From assembly GCA_025618425.1 (NCBI GenBank), contig CM046850.1, positions 12,126,971-12,190,970 on the forward strand: a DNA stretch of 64,000 bases, given 5' to 3'. Under the pieces are notes generated by a model. The model was not told the DNA's origin, did no database searches, and saw nothing but the letters and a program-made list of their open reading frames with translations. A program made the translations under genes and the position numbers. Shown piece by piece: positions 12,301 through 27,300 of this stretch; within the stretch, counting starts at the first letter, position 1, and every line of letters starts with the position of its first letter. This DNA comes from Heliocidaris tuberculata (Eukaryota > Echinodermata > Echinoidea > Camarodonta > Echinometridae).

Positions 12301-15300
12301 CAACTTGATAAGTTTTTGCATCTTCAAAATTTGACAAATCCCTGTAGAGATAATGTGGCTTAATATTACTTGTATAATTTCTTTGGAACACAGGTTTAGG
12401 TATTTTTATTTCAAAAAATTCAGTAATAATGAACATTTAAAGTCAAAAAGGATATTGCAATATGAAAAAGTGCAGTTATAATCCACTCCTAATTTTTTAG
12501 ATTACTGTTTCCTTTTGACTTATGTCTCTAGTAACACCCCACAAACACCCACCCACCTCACAAACACCCACAACATGCACATAGAACACACATGCACAAT
12601 GCACACAGACACTCACTAGCAACCCACATGGAAGACATACATGTACTAGCACTTATCACAAACTGACACCAACACACTGCACAAACACACACACCCCCAC
12701 ATTACACAAACACACAATCTCCCACCAATAGACCACATGAACACACCCACGACACACACAAACACACACCCATAATCCACAATTATTGTGAATATGAAAT
12801 GTGAAATATAAGAAGTGGTTAAGTGTCTCACAATCCTAAAAAAACAATCTTCAAGAGCAGCTAAATATCATTGGATGTGCTGCTATTTTTTTGTTCCAAT
12901 ATTTATTTTCTCCAATTATTTTTCTCTTCATCTCTTTCTTGTGCAGGCTTTTTATAAATCCAATCATATAAATAATCATTAATTATAAAATGTGACTCTA
13001 TAATTGCATAAAAATGTATTGCATCATTTGGAACATTTAGATTTTGATGCCGTTTCTGAGATGGCTCAAAAAAAATAGTCATTCTAGAATCATTCTCATG
13101 TCAATAATTTTGTCTCTGTCTCTATGTATCTTTACCTGCTCTATATCACTATATCTTTGCTTGTGTTAGCTATTATGAGGTTAAAGGTCAGATCAGTAGG
13201 ATCTTCTTGTTTTTTTAAATTATGATTTTAGATACATTACAGTCAGATTTCTTTGCTATGAACAATGTTATAATATTTCCAGTACATTCGCTTCTCCAAA
13301 TGGTTTTTAACTGTTGAAAACATTGGTTTGCTCAAATGTCTTAAACATACTTATATCCTCAAATTATAGCTAAAATATTAACAATTTTGAAAAAATGGGG
13401 ACATGGATAGATTGAGGAAGCTTAAAGGGAAAGTTCACCCTGAAGATTACGTGAGTTTAAAAAATGCAGAAAAAATAAAGAAAAATATTGGCGAAGGTTT
13501 GATGAAAATCGGTCAAATAATAAAAGAGTTATGAGTATTTAAAGTTTTGGATTCGTGACGTCACATGCGAGCAGCTGCCCATTGGTCATGTAATAAATAT
13601 TCCATATATTCACATTTTTTTTTACGTTCCACGATAAATTAATATTGTTTCTTTTCAGAATCTAGTATTGAATAACATTTCTGACAATATATCAAATGCA
13701 CAGACGAAAATATTTTAAATTTTCTGAGAAAACTGTATTTTATGGAATATTTATCACATTACATAATTGAGGAGCTGCTCGCATGTGACGTCACAAAATC
13801 AAAACTTCAAAAGTCCATAACTCCGTTATTCTTTAACGGATTTTGTCCAAACTTTCGCCAATATTTTTCTTTATTTTTTCTGCATTTTTTAAACTCAAGT
13901 AATCTTCGGGGTGAACTTCCCCTTTAAAGACAGGACAGAGGGATGATGGAAGTAGGGAATAATCCTGTGAAATACTGAATGTCTGGCCACCTTTATTCTC
14001 ATGGGCATTGTCTCTTTTTATTCTTGTGAAATTATGATTTCTGTTACTTTTCTCAACAGAAACAATTCTAGAAATCATCAGCATTTGATATGCTTTATAT
14101 TTGCCCAGAAAGTCTGTAACATGTCACTTGAAGAGCCATAAAGGAAAATAATATTTGTCCCATCTTCCCAGCAAATGTCCCTCAATATACCGTGCATGTC
14201 AGAGGATATAAGAGGAATGCTAGGGAGTATAATGATATCAGAATGACAGACGGTAAGTGAATTCAATCCAGATTGAGCAGGTAGGGACAGCTATAGATAG
14301 AGAGCACCAGAAAGGGTGAAGGCACGTTTGCATCATTGCAATTGACCACATATTATGATCAGTTGACATTCCAGGCATGTCACTGCAGATATTAGATTTT
14401 CTTGCCTGTGTCAAACCATTTGTGGAAAATCTTAAGTTGAAATGATAGTATTAAAATAAATTATTTTGAATTACAAATATGTATAAAACACAGGTTTAAA
14501 AAAAAAACCTTTATGGAGCCAGCAAAATCCTCCCCCTCCCCCCCCCCCAAAAAAAAAAAGAAAAAGAAAAAGAAAAAGATTTTCTCAAGCTATGATAGTT
14601 AGAAATATAATTCTCTATGGCTATACAGCATAATGTCTTTAATATATTTTTTTTTACAAAGAGTTTGAAATACTTTGAATATACATGTAGTTTCATTTTC
14701 AGCTTCTTCTGATTTGCTTTGTGGTCAGTTGCAATCTTTTATGCATATTGTTCCTTCTGTGCCATACTGCTTCCTTCATCCATACTTCATCTTCTCCACT
14801 TTCAGTCATTTTGCTTACTTTTTTCCCCAGCTTCATCTTTTCTCCTCCTTTTCTCTTTTTTACTGACTGCACAAGAGAGGAAGAGGTACCAATGATTATA
14901 ATGTGATGGTCCTATCCATTTTCTTCTGTGTCATTTCTTAAAATAGATAATAAAGATAATGATCTTAATAACACGTGTATAGGAGTTTTCAAGATGATTT
15001 CTATTCTTGTAATCTATCAGACATATTTATTGAAGAGACTTTTAGTCTTTTTAAAGACATTTTCCAGACCTGCCTTCAGTATATTGACTGTTGAGAGTTT
15101 CACATCCCAAGAGTGGCTAGCACTTCCATTTGCACATTGTCTCTCATAGTGCCATTTATTTTTCCAAGTTTTCTTCCTTAATTCTTCAGATTTTACAGTA
15201 TTTCCCTCTATAGATATAGATTTTTTATTGATATAATCTACCCCCTCCCACTTGCTTGTGTAGGTGTATGTTACTGTGTGTATGAATTAATGTGGTGTAG

Positions 15301-18300
15301 CTTTTTTAGAACTACGTTTGAGTCTCTCTTGCACATATGAATTTGTCAACATAAATGTAGATTTGATATTCATTCAGAATGTGTACATTTCATTTTCAAG
15401 GACGAATGAAATTCAAAAATATGTTTTATGAAATTTCATGATCAAGTACTTACATTCATAGACTGTATTCATGCGACATGATATTCAAAAAATAGTTTTC
15501 TTTGCGCTGTTTAAAATGACATGATTGGAAACAATCACACGCTTTGAAACAACATCTCCTTTGATATTTAGTTTCATTTTTTTCATATTTAGTTGAGATG
15601 TTGCTCAACCAAAAATGTTAGTTTACAAGGTGATGTATGGGTCATATCATTTTGACATGTTTAGAGTAGACTTGAGAGTCGCATATTGATACACCTTTCA
15701 CTTTGTAATTGTTTTCAATTGAAACAGAACATTTTGTATATGTAAGTACTTGTAGAGAATTACTAGAGATTTAATAGGTTCATTTGATTTTATGCACTGT
15801 GTATCCTTTATTATGGTGAGGATACTAGACATTTAAATTGCTGCACTGACTATTACATACATGCATTCCTGGGAATTTAATGTAAAAGCAAGCAGTTGAT
15901 CATCAAAATGCAATACACTTGCACAAGTTCATTACTCCATCAGCTAGCACTATAAAGAATGCACTTTAATTGTTATTTGATTGTGGGACTTCTAAATAAG
16001 TTCATAACCACCACTACATGTAGCACTTGTTTTACAATTGACTGCAAACTAATAGATACTTTTAAGAAATCATCTATAACACCAGTAACTACAGCACCAA
16101 TAAACTGACACATATTGACACTTTGCTCATGAACTTATCATGGAATCCTTTGAACCTATGCAAATAAAATAACCATCCCTGGCCTTCTTTTCAAAATAAT
16201 GTGCAGCACAGCAAATAAATAGTCTTTTCACATTGTCAAAACATTAAAGGGAAATCCAACCTTAATTTTTTTCTGTTGATATTATATGTAGCATAACTTG
16301 CTGATTAATTTGATATCAAATTTACCAGAATTGGACAGCTATGAAGAAAGTTATACAATGTTTTAGATCTCCAAATGTTTTTAACTTGGTTGGAAACAAT
16401 GGTTTGCTCAAATGTATTAAACATAAACACATCCTTTGCCCTTCATCTGCTGCACATGGGGGCCGCCATTTGCAATGGACCCCGCAACAAATGGCGTATC
16501 TGCAGACAACTGGCTAGTCTAGATTCTATCCGATTTTTTTGTGTACTTGGTTTATTCCCCTATGCTGCTCTTTCTCTACACACATATCTCACACAGAGCG
16601 CGACTTCTCCATTAATTGCGCGATCCCCAAATTTTCACCCGTCGAAAAAAGTAAGGGTTGAATTACTAAGGACTGTTATTGATCGGATCGCGCGATATGG
16701 GGACAGTCCAGGCAGTGGACTAACAACTGGCCTAGCCTGCAAACGAAATCATTCGCATGCGCAGCAGTAGTCCACTCATGCACTACCTGGACTGTCTCCG
16801 TATCGCGCGATCTGAACAATACCAGTCCTTTGCAATTCCACCCTCCAGGTGAAATTTTGGGGATTAGTGGAGATTAGTGGAGAGTCGCGCTCTGTGTGGG
16901 ATATGTGTACAGAGAAAGAGCAGCGTAGGGGAATAAACCAAATAAAAAACGGTTAGAATCTAGACTAGCCAGGTGTCCACAGATACGTCATTCATTGCAG
17001 AAGGTCCTCTGCAAACATGGCAAATGGCAGCCCCCATGTGCAGCAGATAAAGGGCAAGAGACATGTTTGGGGAATCTAAAACATTCAATTACCTTCTTCA
17101 TAGCTGTCCAATTCTGGTGAAATTGATATCAAATAAATCAGCAAGTTACACTTCATATAATATCAATAGAAAAAAATTAAGGTTGCATTTACCTTTAATA
17201 GATCTACTGATCTACAGTGTGTCCCAGAATAAAGTTAACAATTAGAAAAAGTCTCCCCAAATAGATATTTTAAAATATTTAAAGCAAAATGACATACTAG
17301 TGGACAACGTAGAGTCTCTTCTATTAAATGACACCTAAAAATCCGTCATTATTTTAATAATACGCTCAAGTGAACAAAGGCCACTTTTGTGAAAAGGTGC
17401 GAAATCCACCTTGACAAGAATAAGTATTTGCTCTGGCTGGTATCAGCAAAGTTGAGAGTCTAAAAAGGCTTTGAAATATTCTTATTTTGATCAATAATTT
17501 AGACACTTGATGAAAGAACAGTTTTTTTTTTCTCTGTATGTACTTAGATATTTCATCAATATTTTAATGCTTCAGTGGGCTATTAACTACTTTGAGTGGT
17601 TTGAAATATCAATTGAAATATCAATTATGGTGAGTTTTAATTCAAACTGGCTTTCTCAGTCAACAATAAAGTTTTGATGGGATATGTCAGAATACACAAA
17701 AAACAAAGCATATTCTTTCATAGGTTGCCTTTTAATGATCAGAATATGAAAATTTCTAAGCTTTTTCAAGACTTCCATCTTTGCTGATAGCAGCCAGAAC
17801 CAGTACAAATTTTGTCAGCAAAATGAATTTTGCACTATTTTACAACAAACATAAAATATCGTTTGATGTTTTGGTGTCATTTGATAGGAGAGACCCTAAG
17901 CTGTTCATAGAAATGAAAATTGCATGAACATATTTTGAAATTATCATATGGGGAGACTTTTTCCAATTGTCAACTTTTTTAACAGTTCTCAAAGTTGTTG
18001 ATACCAGCCAGAACAGTGACCAGTTCTTGTCAAGTCAGGATTTTTCCCCCTTTCACAAAAGCTGCCTTTGTGCACTCGAATGTAAATTATCACCAGATTT
18101 TTTGTGTCATTTGATAGAAGAGAGCCTAAGCTATCCACAGATATTTTTAAAAAATTACAAATATTTTGAAATATTTATTTTGGAAGACTTTTTATGAGCA
18201 TTTAACTTTATATTGGGACGTACTGTATACACCAGTCTTGGAGATTGCTTTAAGTTTATGCAAAGTACATTACAGGAAATTAATGCTTAATTGCAAGGTG

Positions 18301-21300
18301 AATGCGAGAAAATGTAAACAAAGGACATTTCATAGTTCTAAATGATGGAAGAGTTCTTAAAGGAAACCTCACTCCAGAATAAATGTAGGTATGCTTAAAG
18401 ATAAATTTTATTTCTGCATGTTGATCTGTAATATTACTTATGAAAATGTACAAGGATATATAAATGACAAGAATTATATGTAGAAGAGATAAAGGAAGAT
18501 ATCTTATAACTTGACATAGGCACATCCATTTTCTTGGTAATGGGATGTACTAGGCGAAGTGGTACATGTGCCAAGCTCTAGTTGGAGAGACATTTTAATT
18601 CAGTTACAGTACCTCTACTTTTTTGATTAGTGATAATCAAAGCTGAGAAGGTAAAAATAATATTTGATGAAAAATGTATATAAAAAGAAAAATTATAACT
18701 CATTCATTTCATATGAAAATACTTAATATATAGCAGTTGACAAATAATAATAATAATAAAAATAATAATGATAATATTAGATATTTATATGGCGCTCATA
18801 TCCACCACGCAAGGTGCTCAAGGCGCTCCAATATTACCCCGGCTCTAGCTGGCTACCGAATTCGGCGCTCACAGTATTCAAGGAATTCCTTCCTGCCGGT
18901 ACCTGTTAACACCTGGGTGGACAGTGACAATGTCTTGCCAAAGGACAGAAGTGCCATGCTGGGGATCGAACCCCCTACCTTCCCATCTCCAGTCAAGTGT
19001 TTAAACCACTTGACTATGACACCTCTGCATCTATTTCATGTATCAGAAACTTTCATTTTGGAATAGCAACAACTTATTTTTACAATTTGCATTCTGAAAA
19101 TTATAGTACAAAAGATAATAGCAGGTGAAAGAAACACTTCATCACCCCAGACATGTGGGAATGAAGCATCCATAAATTTGAATACGTTCACTTGATAAAC
19201 AACTTTGCTTAGTACGTCATGTTATCAAGGAAATAGAGATGCCAATGTTGTGCTGAGAAACTTGGCATTATGCTAAGAATATCTTTATTTATACCTCTCT
19301 CATACATTTTGGTGGGAATTGGGGAATCTTTTAGATTGATTGGCAAGAATGAAATAAATCTCTCAGAATAACTACATTTATTTCTTGGGGTGAGGTTTCT
19401 TTTAAAACCTGTCATCATAGTTACATGACCAGGAGCCTGTAACACAAAGAGATACAATCAATCTTACTATCAGTTGTAACTCTTAAGTACATGGTTTGCC
19501 ACAGACTTACGATTGATATCAGTCGTAAGATTGATTTATCTCTTTATGTTACAGGCCCCAGATATGTAAAATTGATTTTTCTGTATTGACAGTTTTTACT
19601 TTTGAAAATTTCTTCTTTGTCAAATTTTTGCTGAAAATTTCACCGATCTAGACTTGTGGGCTGGTTATAGAGTTCATTTTCCCCTTCACAGGCATATATG
19701 AGCTCTCAAACAGCTTTATATGACTAACAACTTCCACAAGTGTATGACACAGTACTCTCATCAAGTCAAGTGCAATGTTTTTAGTAGCACGTACCAACTA
19801 CTGTAAGTTGTAATTGTCCCCGCCGAACGAAGTTCGCGAGGGGACTATGAAACGGGCTCCGTTCGTGTGTGCGTGTGTGTGTGTGTCCGTCCGTCCGTCC
19901 GTCCGTCCGTCCGTCCGTCTGTCCGTGTGTGCTCAAATGTTAGAAAATGCTACTTCTCCGTCATTTCTTGGCCGATTTTGATTCCGATTGTTTTATCTGA
20001 TAGGGCTGGGTGGGGGCTTCCAAACTTCTACACAGAATTTTGAAATTCATTAATTATGCAAATTTATGCAAATTTATTCAAAATTGACGAAAAATGCTAC
20101 TTCTCCTCTATTTCACATTGGATTTTGATTCCGATTGTTTTATCTGATAGGGCTGGGTGGGGGCTTCCAAACTTCTACACAGAATCGTGAAATTCATTAA
20201 TTATGCAAATTTATGCAAATTTATTCAAAATTGACGAAAAATGCTACTTCTCCTCTATTTCACATCGGATTTTGATTCCGATTGTTTTATCTGATAGGGC
20301 TGGGTGGTGGCTTCCAAACTTCTACACAGAATTTTGAAATTCATTAATTATGCAAATTTATGCAAATTTATTCAAAATTGACGAAAAATGCTACTTCTCC
20401 TCTATTTCACATCGGATTTTGATTCCGATTGTTTTATCTGATAGGGCTGGGTGGTGGCTTCCAAACTTCTACACAGAATTTTGAAATTCATTAATTATGC
20501 AAATTTATGCAAATTTATTCAAAATTGACGAAAAATGCTACTTCTCCTCTATTTCACATCGGATTTTGATTCCGATTGTTTTATCTGATAGGGCTGGGTG
20601 GGGGCTTCCAAACTTCTACACAGAATTTTGAAATTCATTATTCATGCAAATTTATGCCAATTTATTCAAAATGGCTGAAGGTTCATAATGTTTTCATGTT
20701 TTATATTTCAGTTGTATACATGCATTGTTGGTATTCTCTTCTTTTGCATGCAGTAACATTATTATTTTATTCACTAAAGTTTTTCACTGAAGTTTTAAGG
20801 TTCAGGCTAGTTAATTTCCACAGATCTGCACTTCCGGCGGGGACATTTATTACGCATTGCGTAATTTACTCATTCACTTGTTGATAATTGATTTTATGGA
20901 ATATGACCCAGGAGATTAATGCCTAATTGATAATGATACCATTGATGATAATAAACTACTTATTTGTGTAAGTTCATTTTCATGTATGCAAAATATATTG
21001 AACCGTGAAAACAATGGATAACAAATTTTTCATAAGAACTGCTCCACTTTGTCATGCCAATCTTTCTAATTCGGTGGATTTATCTTTCTTACAATTATAA
21101 GGTCCTGATGGTCTGACCATAGATGCCATATCTCGGTTGCTGTATTGGACTGATGTGGCTCGCAATACCATCACAGTCTCTAGTCTGGATGGGACTACCA
21201 TCAAAACCCTGATAGACACAGACTTGGACCAGCCTAGGGCCATAGCTCTAGACCCAGTAGGAGGGTGAGGAAACTGGACTTTAAATGAATGGGATGAATC

Positions 21301-24300
21301 TGAATTGAATGGAATTGGATCTAATTAGTTTAAATCAGATTAAATCAAGTTGATTGTGATTAATCAAATTGAATTGAATTGAATTGTATTGGATTTAATT
21401 GAATCAAATGAATCAAATGAATCAAATTCAATTTAATTTCATTGAATTGAATGGAATTTAATTGGATTGAATTTGATTGAATTGAATCGAGTTGAATCTG
21501 ATTTGATTTGATTAGATTGGATTTGATTTGAATGAACTGTATTGGATTGAATTGCATTCAACTGAATTTGATTGAATTGAATTAAATTGTATTTGACTGG
21601 ACTAGATTAGATTGAATTGAATTGTATTGTATGGACTGATTGAAATGTATTTGATTGGACTAGATTAGATTGAATTGAATTGTATTGTATGGACTGATTG
21701 AAATGTATTTGATTGGATTGAATTGAATTGATAGAAATGAATTTGATTGGAGTTAATTGAATTTGATTATATTCAATCAAATTGAATTGGACTGAATCAA
21801 ATTAGATTAAATTGACTTGAATTTATTGATTCATCTGTCAAAAAATAGAAACTTTATTTCTATTGGTGCATTACCAAGGACTTTTTACAACACTTTTTTT
21901 TCTTAAAACCAAAGGGCAATACCACAATGCAACTGTTGCATTGAAACGTACAAAAGTACTTATGTGAATATAGGTATGGGTATTACATTTTAATGCTGCC
22001 AGGTTAAAAAAAAATCAATTTTAATTCTTGTTTTTACTTTTATAATCCCCTGTAGTTACATGTATTACAGTGACTGGGGGACAGTCCCAAAGATAGAGAA
22101 GGCACACATGGATGGTACCAACAGACAGATCTTAGTTGACTCAGATATTGCTTGGCCTAACGGAATTGCCTTGGACTTAGATGGTACAGTATAATGCATA
22201 TGACCTGTCTGGTCAAATTTGCTAATAAGTTGCCCAAATCAATTTTTGTTTCAATTTTTATCTGAAATTAGAGATTTTAAGCTTTCCATGATAAAATCTC
22301 TTCTAGTGTACTTAAGTGGAACCCACTTAAATCAGTTTCAGTTACTCAAAGAAATCACCCCCTCTTTTAAATTTTCTTTGTTGTTGCATTTGTGACCCAT
22401 TGGTTATTTCAGTTCTTTTCAAATGTATAGAAGAGAAAATGGAAACTTGGTCCAATCTCTTATGTAATTTTTAACAGTTTCTTTTTCTTCTATTTGATTT
22501 ACATCTTAATGATAATTGTGTCCTTATATTTGCCTTTTAATACATAGTGCTTTCCACAAATTTGGAAGACTACATAATAATATTACCCCTTGGAACTTAT
22601 ATACAACAAGAATATATTCAAAATACATTTGTGTTATTATTTTTCTCTCACAAATAATACCTTAAGTATAAAATGTGAAATATGAAAATGCACTGAACTG
22701 AAACTGAACTGTAACTGAACTGAAATTTGAAACACAAATATACTTCATTTATACTGAACATTATTAAAATGGTGACCATGTCTAATTACCTTTGAAATCA
22801 ACAGCAGGAAAGCTCTATTGGGGTGATGCAAAAATTGATCGCATCGAACGCATCAACCTGGATGGTTCTGGACGTGAAATGATCATCAATTTAGCCCCTC
22901 GGGGTCATCCCTATGGGGTGGCGCTGCACGGATCCTACGTTTACTGGAGCGACTGGAAGAAATATGGACTTATGAGGGCAAATAAGGATGATGGATCGGG
23001 CGTGGAAGAGGCTGGACCCCAGACCTTCACTCGTATCAGTGAGATACACATCTATAACTCCACCAGGGAATTATCAGGTCAGATTGGGTCACAGGTTAAC
23101 TACAGTATGTCTGAGTGAGTACTGTAAAATCAGAAACTTTCACATGCAAAAGATTGGTGAAAGTTTCATGCAGTGAATGAATAGAATCATAACTGACATG
23201 ACAATGAATTTTTGCAACTCACAAAAGTTTCTTGCTGTGAAAATCACTGTCGTTTAGAATTTATGAAAGTTTCTGGTTTTACAGTAAAATATCAGCCCTT
23301 ATTTAGTTTTTGTACAAAATATGTATACTCAGATTTAGGTGATCTGTGATATGTAGTTAGATATTAATAATAGAGCTTCACTTGGATCAGAGAGAAAAAT
23401 TTTCTGTCACTCACCGTGGGAGCTAATTAGTCAGACACATGTCTTTTTTTGTTGTTGTTGACATTTTACAACGTATTGTGACACATTTTGATATGTACAA
23501 GTATTTGAAAAAGTAAAGGTAATGCTAATTCTTGATTACTTTCTACCTAGATTAGTGTAAATATTGTGAAGATTATCAGACATTTTGGGTAGAATGGTTA
23601 TCTTTTAAAGATTATATTTGCAAAAGTTTGCCTGTAGAGAATGAATGACATTCCTAATATAAATAGAAAAGTAAGATTTCTATACCTGTATGTCTTACTT
23701 TAAAAGGTAAAGAGTTATTTCTGCTGCCATTTGAATTATTGCTGGATGCATAAGATCCAACAATAAAATGTAAGACTACCAACCCTTGTCACGAGTGCCT
23801 TGTGCCTTCAATTTTAGAATAATTTTCTTCTTTTCCTTGAAATAAGCAAGAACCCTGTTTACAGTTCCTTGAAGAGGTTCATTGGATTAGTAGAGTGGAT
23901 TAGAACAAATTTTCTGATTAAATTATCAAATTTTTTTGCCTTTTGAGAGTTTTGACTAGAAGCAATGGCAGACTTTGTCCAATAACACTCGGTGAACACT
24001 AGCCATGGTTGGGAGAATTACAGTCCAAGAGTTCATAGTTTGCTTTTCTTTGAACCCCTACAGGGAGTAATGCTTGTTCTAGAGACAATGGAGGCTGTAG
24101 TCACCTGTGTATTCCCACACCTTCTGGTAGAGTCTGCAAGTGTGCTGATGGTATTGAGCTTGACTCGGAAACAAACACCACTTGTCTCACATCAAGTAAG
24201 CTGAAATACAGTCAGACCTATATATAAAGACTGCCCAAGGGAGAAAGAGTGAGTGTGTGTGTGTGTGGGGGGGAGGGGGGGGGGGTATGTGGTTTGTTTC

Positions 24301-27300
24301 TACAGGCATGTATCAATCAGATATGATTATGAGGTTTGGGGACATGGCCTTTTATTGTCATGTTCTGAAAAATGTAATATGGTCTGTCAGAGTTGGTTTA
24401 TAGGCAAAGAGAGAGAGAGAGCTGACCATACCATTAGACCAACTCACATCACAAGAATAGCATTTGTAACCAGGTGGTCCTTGTACAGTGGCGGATTTAA
24501 GGGGGATGGGGGGCAATCCCGGCCCGTGCCCCCCCCTTTTGAGGGAAAACAATGCATTGTGCCCCTCCTATTTGCGATTGTGCCCCCTCTTTTCGACCAG
24601 AAAACCTTTTTGTTTTGTTTTGTTTTGTTTTTTTGTTTTTTGTTTTGCTTGTCAGAGAATTATGGAGGGGAACTGGACCCCATAACCCCCCCCCCCCACT
24701 GAGCGACTTTTGGAGGGCTGGCGAAATTTTTTTTTTGGGTCGCCACCCCCCCCCCCCCCCCCCCCCACTGAGTGACTTTTGGAGGGCTGGCGAGACCAAA
24801 AAAAATATGGGTCTCCCTCCAAGCAGTTTCCCAAAGTTGACAATCCTGCATTTGTGTGCCCCCCCTTATACGAAATCCTGGATCCGCCCCTGTCCTTGTA
24901 TATGCAGGTTTCTTTAATACCAGTTTGTTCGAGGGGAAGAAAAAATATTGTTGTTTGTATACAGATGGTAATTGCTATTAAAACAGGTCTAATTGTTTAG
25001 TCTTGTGATTAGGCCCTGACAGAGTCACAAACTTGTCGGTTATGAAAGGAACATTCACACCAAACCAAACCAACACGTTTCCCCCACGATTATAACAAAT
25101 CAGAGTACATGTTTATGCATTTTAAAAAGAAAAATCCCAGCAAGTTCTCTGTCAATTTCAACATCTTGTGTACTAGTTGTAGACAAATGTTGTGATCTAG
25201 TGGATTGGTCAAAAGACTGTGGATCACAAGTTATTGGGTTGGAATCCATACTACATCATGGTACATCATGCCATATCACCATCTTTGGCAAGACATTAAT
25301 CTATATTTACCACTCTCGACCCAGTTGAGGAAAATGGATATTACCTGGTGGGTGTTTCATAAAGCTGTTTGTAAAGTTACGCATGACTTTACGAACGACT
25401 TGAATATGAATTGCCAGATAGGATGCCCAAAGTTTTTCCTGATGTTTTAACAAAGTGTGACTGTATTTCCAATAACCTCAATTAAATTATGGCAAAAAAT
25501 ATACTTTGCATTAAAAATGTTTGTTATAATAAGAATGTTAATCTACATCTACACAGTTCAACTTTAGTTGATGCAGTTAAAAAATGATTGAGCATCCCAT
25601 TTGGCTTGTCATATTTGAGTCATTCGTATAGTCATGCGTAACTTTACAAACAGCTTTATGAAACACCCCCCTGGTTGGATTACTCCTTGAAATGCACTGT
25701 GCACTAATTGCACTTGTTGGAGCTATAGCTAAGGTAATAATTTCAAAATCTATTAAAGTGCATAGGGACTTTGTATTTTAATGTGATATACGCTCTACCA
25801 GGGTGGAATGTGATTTATTATTTACCCTTATTGTAAACTGCCCTGTGTAGATCTGACCTGCAATGCTAGTGTATCCTTCGGCCGATTCCTCATGGATGAC
25901 TGCACATTGGAGCCTGGACGACGGTGTACTGTGGAGTGTATCCCAGGCTACTGGTCAAGGACAGAAGAATATGATGTTCTCTGCATGGTAAATGGAGAGT
26001 GGGAGGTGGATATGGATATATTCTGTACAGGTTGGTGATGTACCACTTATAATATTCCACTTGCTTTACAAATGGGCATTCTAAATAACTTTTTAAATAT
26101 GTAATTGTGAGGTTTGTTCCTCTGTAAAACCAGGCACAAAATAAATCTGTCAAGGGAATATGATGGCAATGGACAGTGGAATGTGGATATGGACACATTC
26201 TTTATGCATGTATGTTGGTGATGTACCACTACCAATGTTCCAGCAAAATTACAAAAGCTGTTTGATATATATATATATATACCGTATTTTGCGGCATTAA
26301 GGCCGCGGTATTTTCACCCAAAATATGATCAAAAAGTCTGGATGCGGCCTATAAGCAACAACAGGCAAAAAGAAACCGCCTCCAAAACCCTGGTCTAAAC
26401 CACACGTATTGGAATTGACGGGACTAGATCTACAGTGAGCCTGTGCTCTATCTCTATCGATGTAATTATCTTTCAAATATTGAAATATTTTCATTCATAA
26501 ATATATCATTCAGAACTAATAACTAAATATCTCATTAATATAATTACAAGCACGGCCTCGTATGGTCTTCCGAGGTTGACAAAGCACTCTTACGAAGCTC
26601 GATTGAGCTCGAGTAACATGCTGAAATCAGCCTCGAAAAATACCTGAATTTTCTTCCCTGGTCAATATTATGGTAGTATCAAAGAGGCAAAAGTATTTTC
26701 TGTACTATGAGCCATTGTAATGGACGCTATAGGCACTCTGTAAATTTTATTTGTCTTTTGAGCGCACCCCTCGCATGTGTAGAGCATGGTGTAGAGATCG
26801 ATGGCACCCCTCCACCTCCGCGCTATTTCAGCGTGGTCATATCCTCACAGGATCCTTCGTGGAGACAGTTATCGCAGTGGATTTTCATAGCGCACGAGGC
26901 GTGCGCGTTATCCTCTATTGTGGGTCATGGCAAAGATCTTGAAACAGAAGACACTCCCCCTATTTTTATGTAACGGAAGTGGCCTCACAGGGAAGGGCGC
27001 GCTTCCCTAGGACGTAACATCGGACCCTGTACAAAGTCGGGAGAGTGTCCTATCTTCCCTTTTACGATCTTTGGTCATGGCAAGGACATGTTTCAGCTTG
27101 CAAATCGTTGTGACAACGTTTATAATTTCCTCTTCAAAACCATCATGCTGTATATGTATTTTTCTGTCTTTGGAAATCACTTAGGGAACTTTTGATGGAA
27201 TATGCACCCATGTAAGATATATCTTCACGATTTTGTAGTGTGGTGGAAACATTTCCTTTCCAATTTCGTTTGTGATTGAGCCTCAATTTGCAAGTTGCGT

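Noticed and set aside
18950..19026. tRNA gene on the minus strand
   Set aside because: A and B boxes are present but no cloverleaf, and the sequence continues into a SINE body and (ATT)n tail.
19920..20680. Regularly spaced repeats that could suggest a CRISPR array
   Set aside because: Units of about 140 bp are contiguous with no unique spacers, the genome is eukaryotic, and no cas genes are present. It is a tandem-unit mobile element.
20576..20884. 102-codon frame, repeated at 33161-33436
   Set aside because: Shared because both lie in the tail of copies of one mobile element; no domain, and start positions differ between the copies.
24253..24917. Overlapping 100-150 codon frames on both strands
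   Set aside because: They lie across a GT microsatellite and a hAT MITE with homopolymer runs; no domain or splice context.
26540..27060. GC/CpG-richer patch as a promoter
   Set aside because: It lies inside the TIR transposon at 26279-27642 and no first exon or start-like structure follows.
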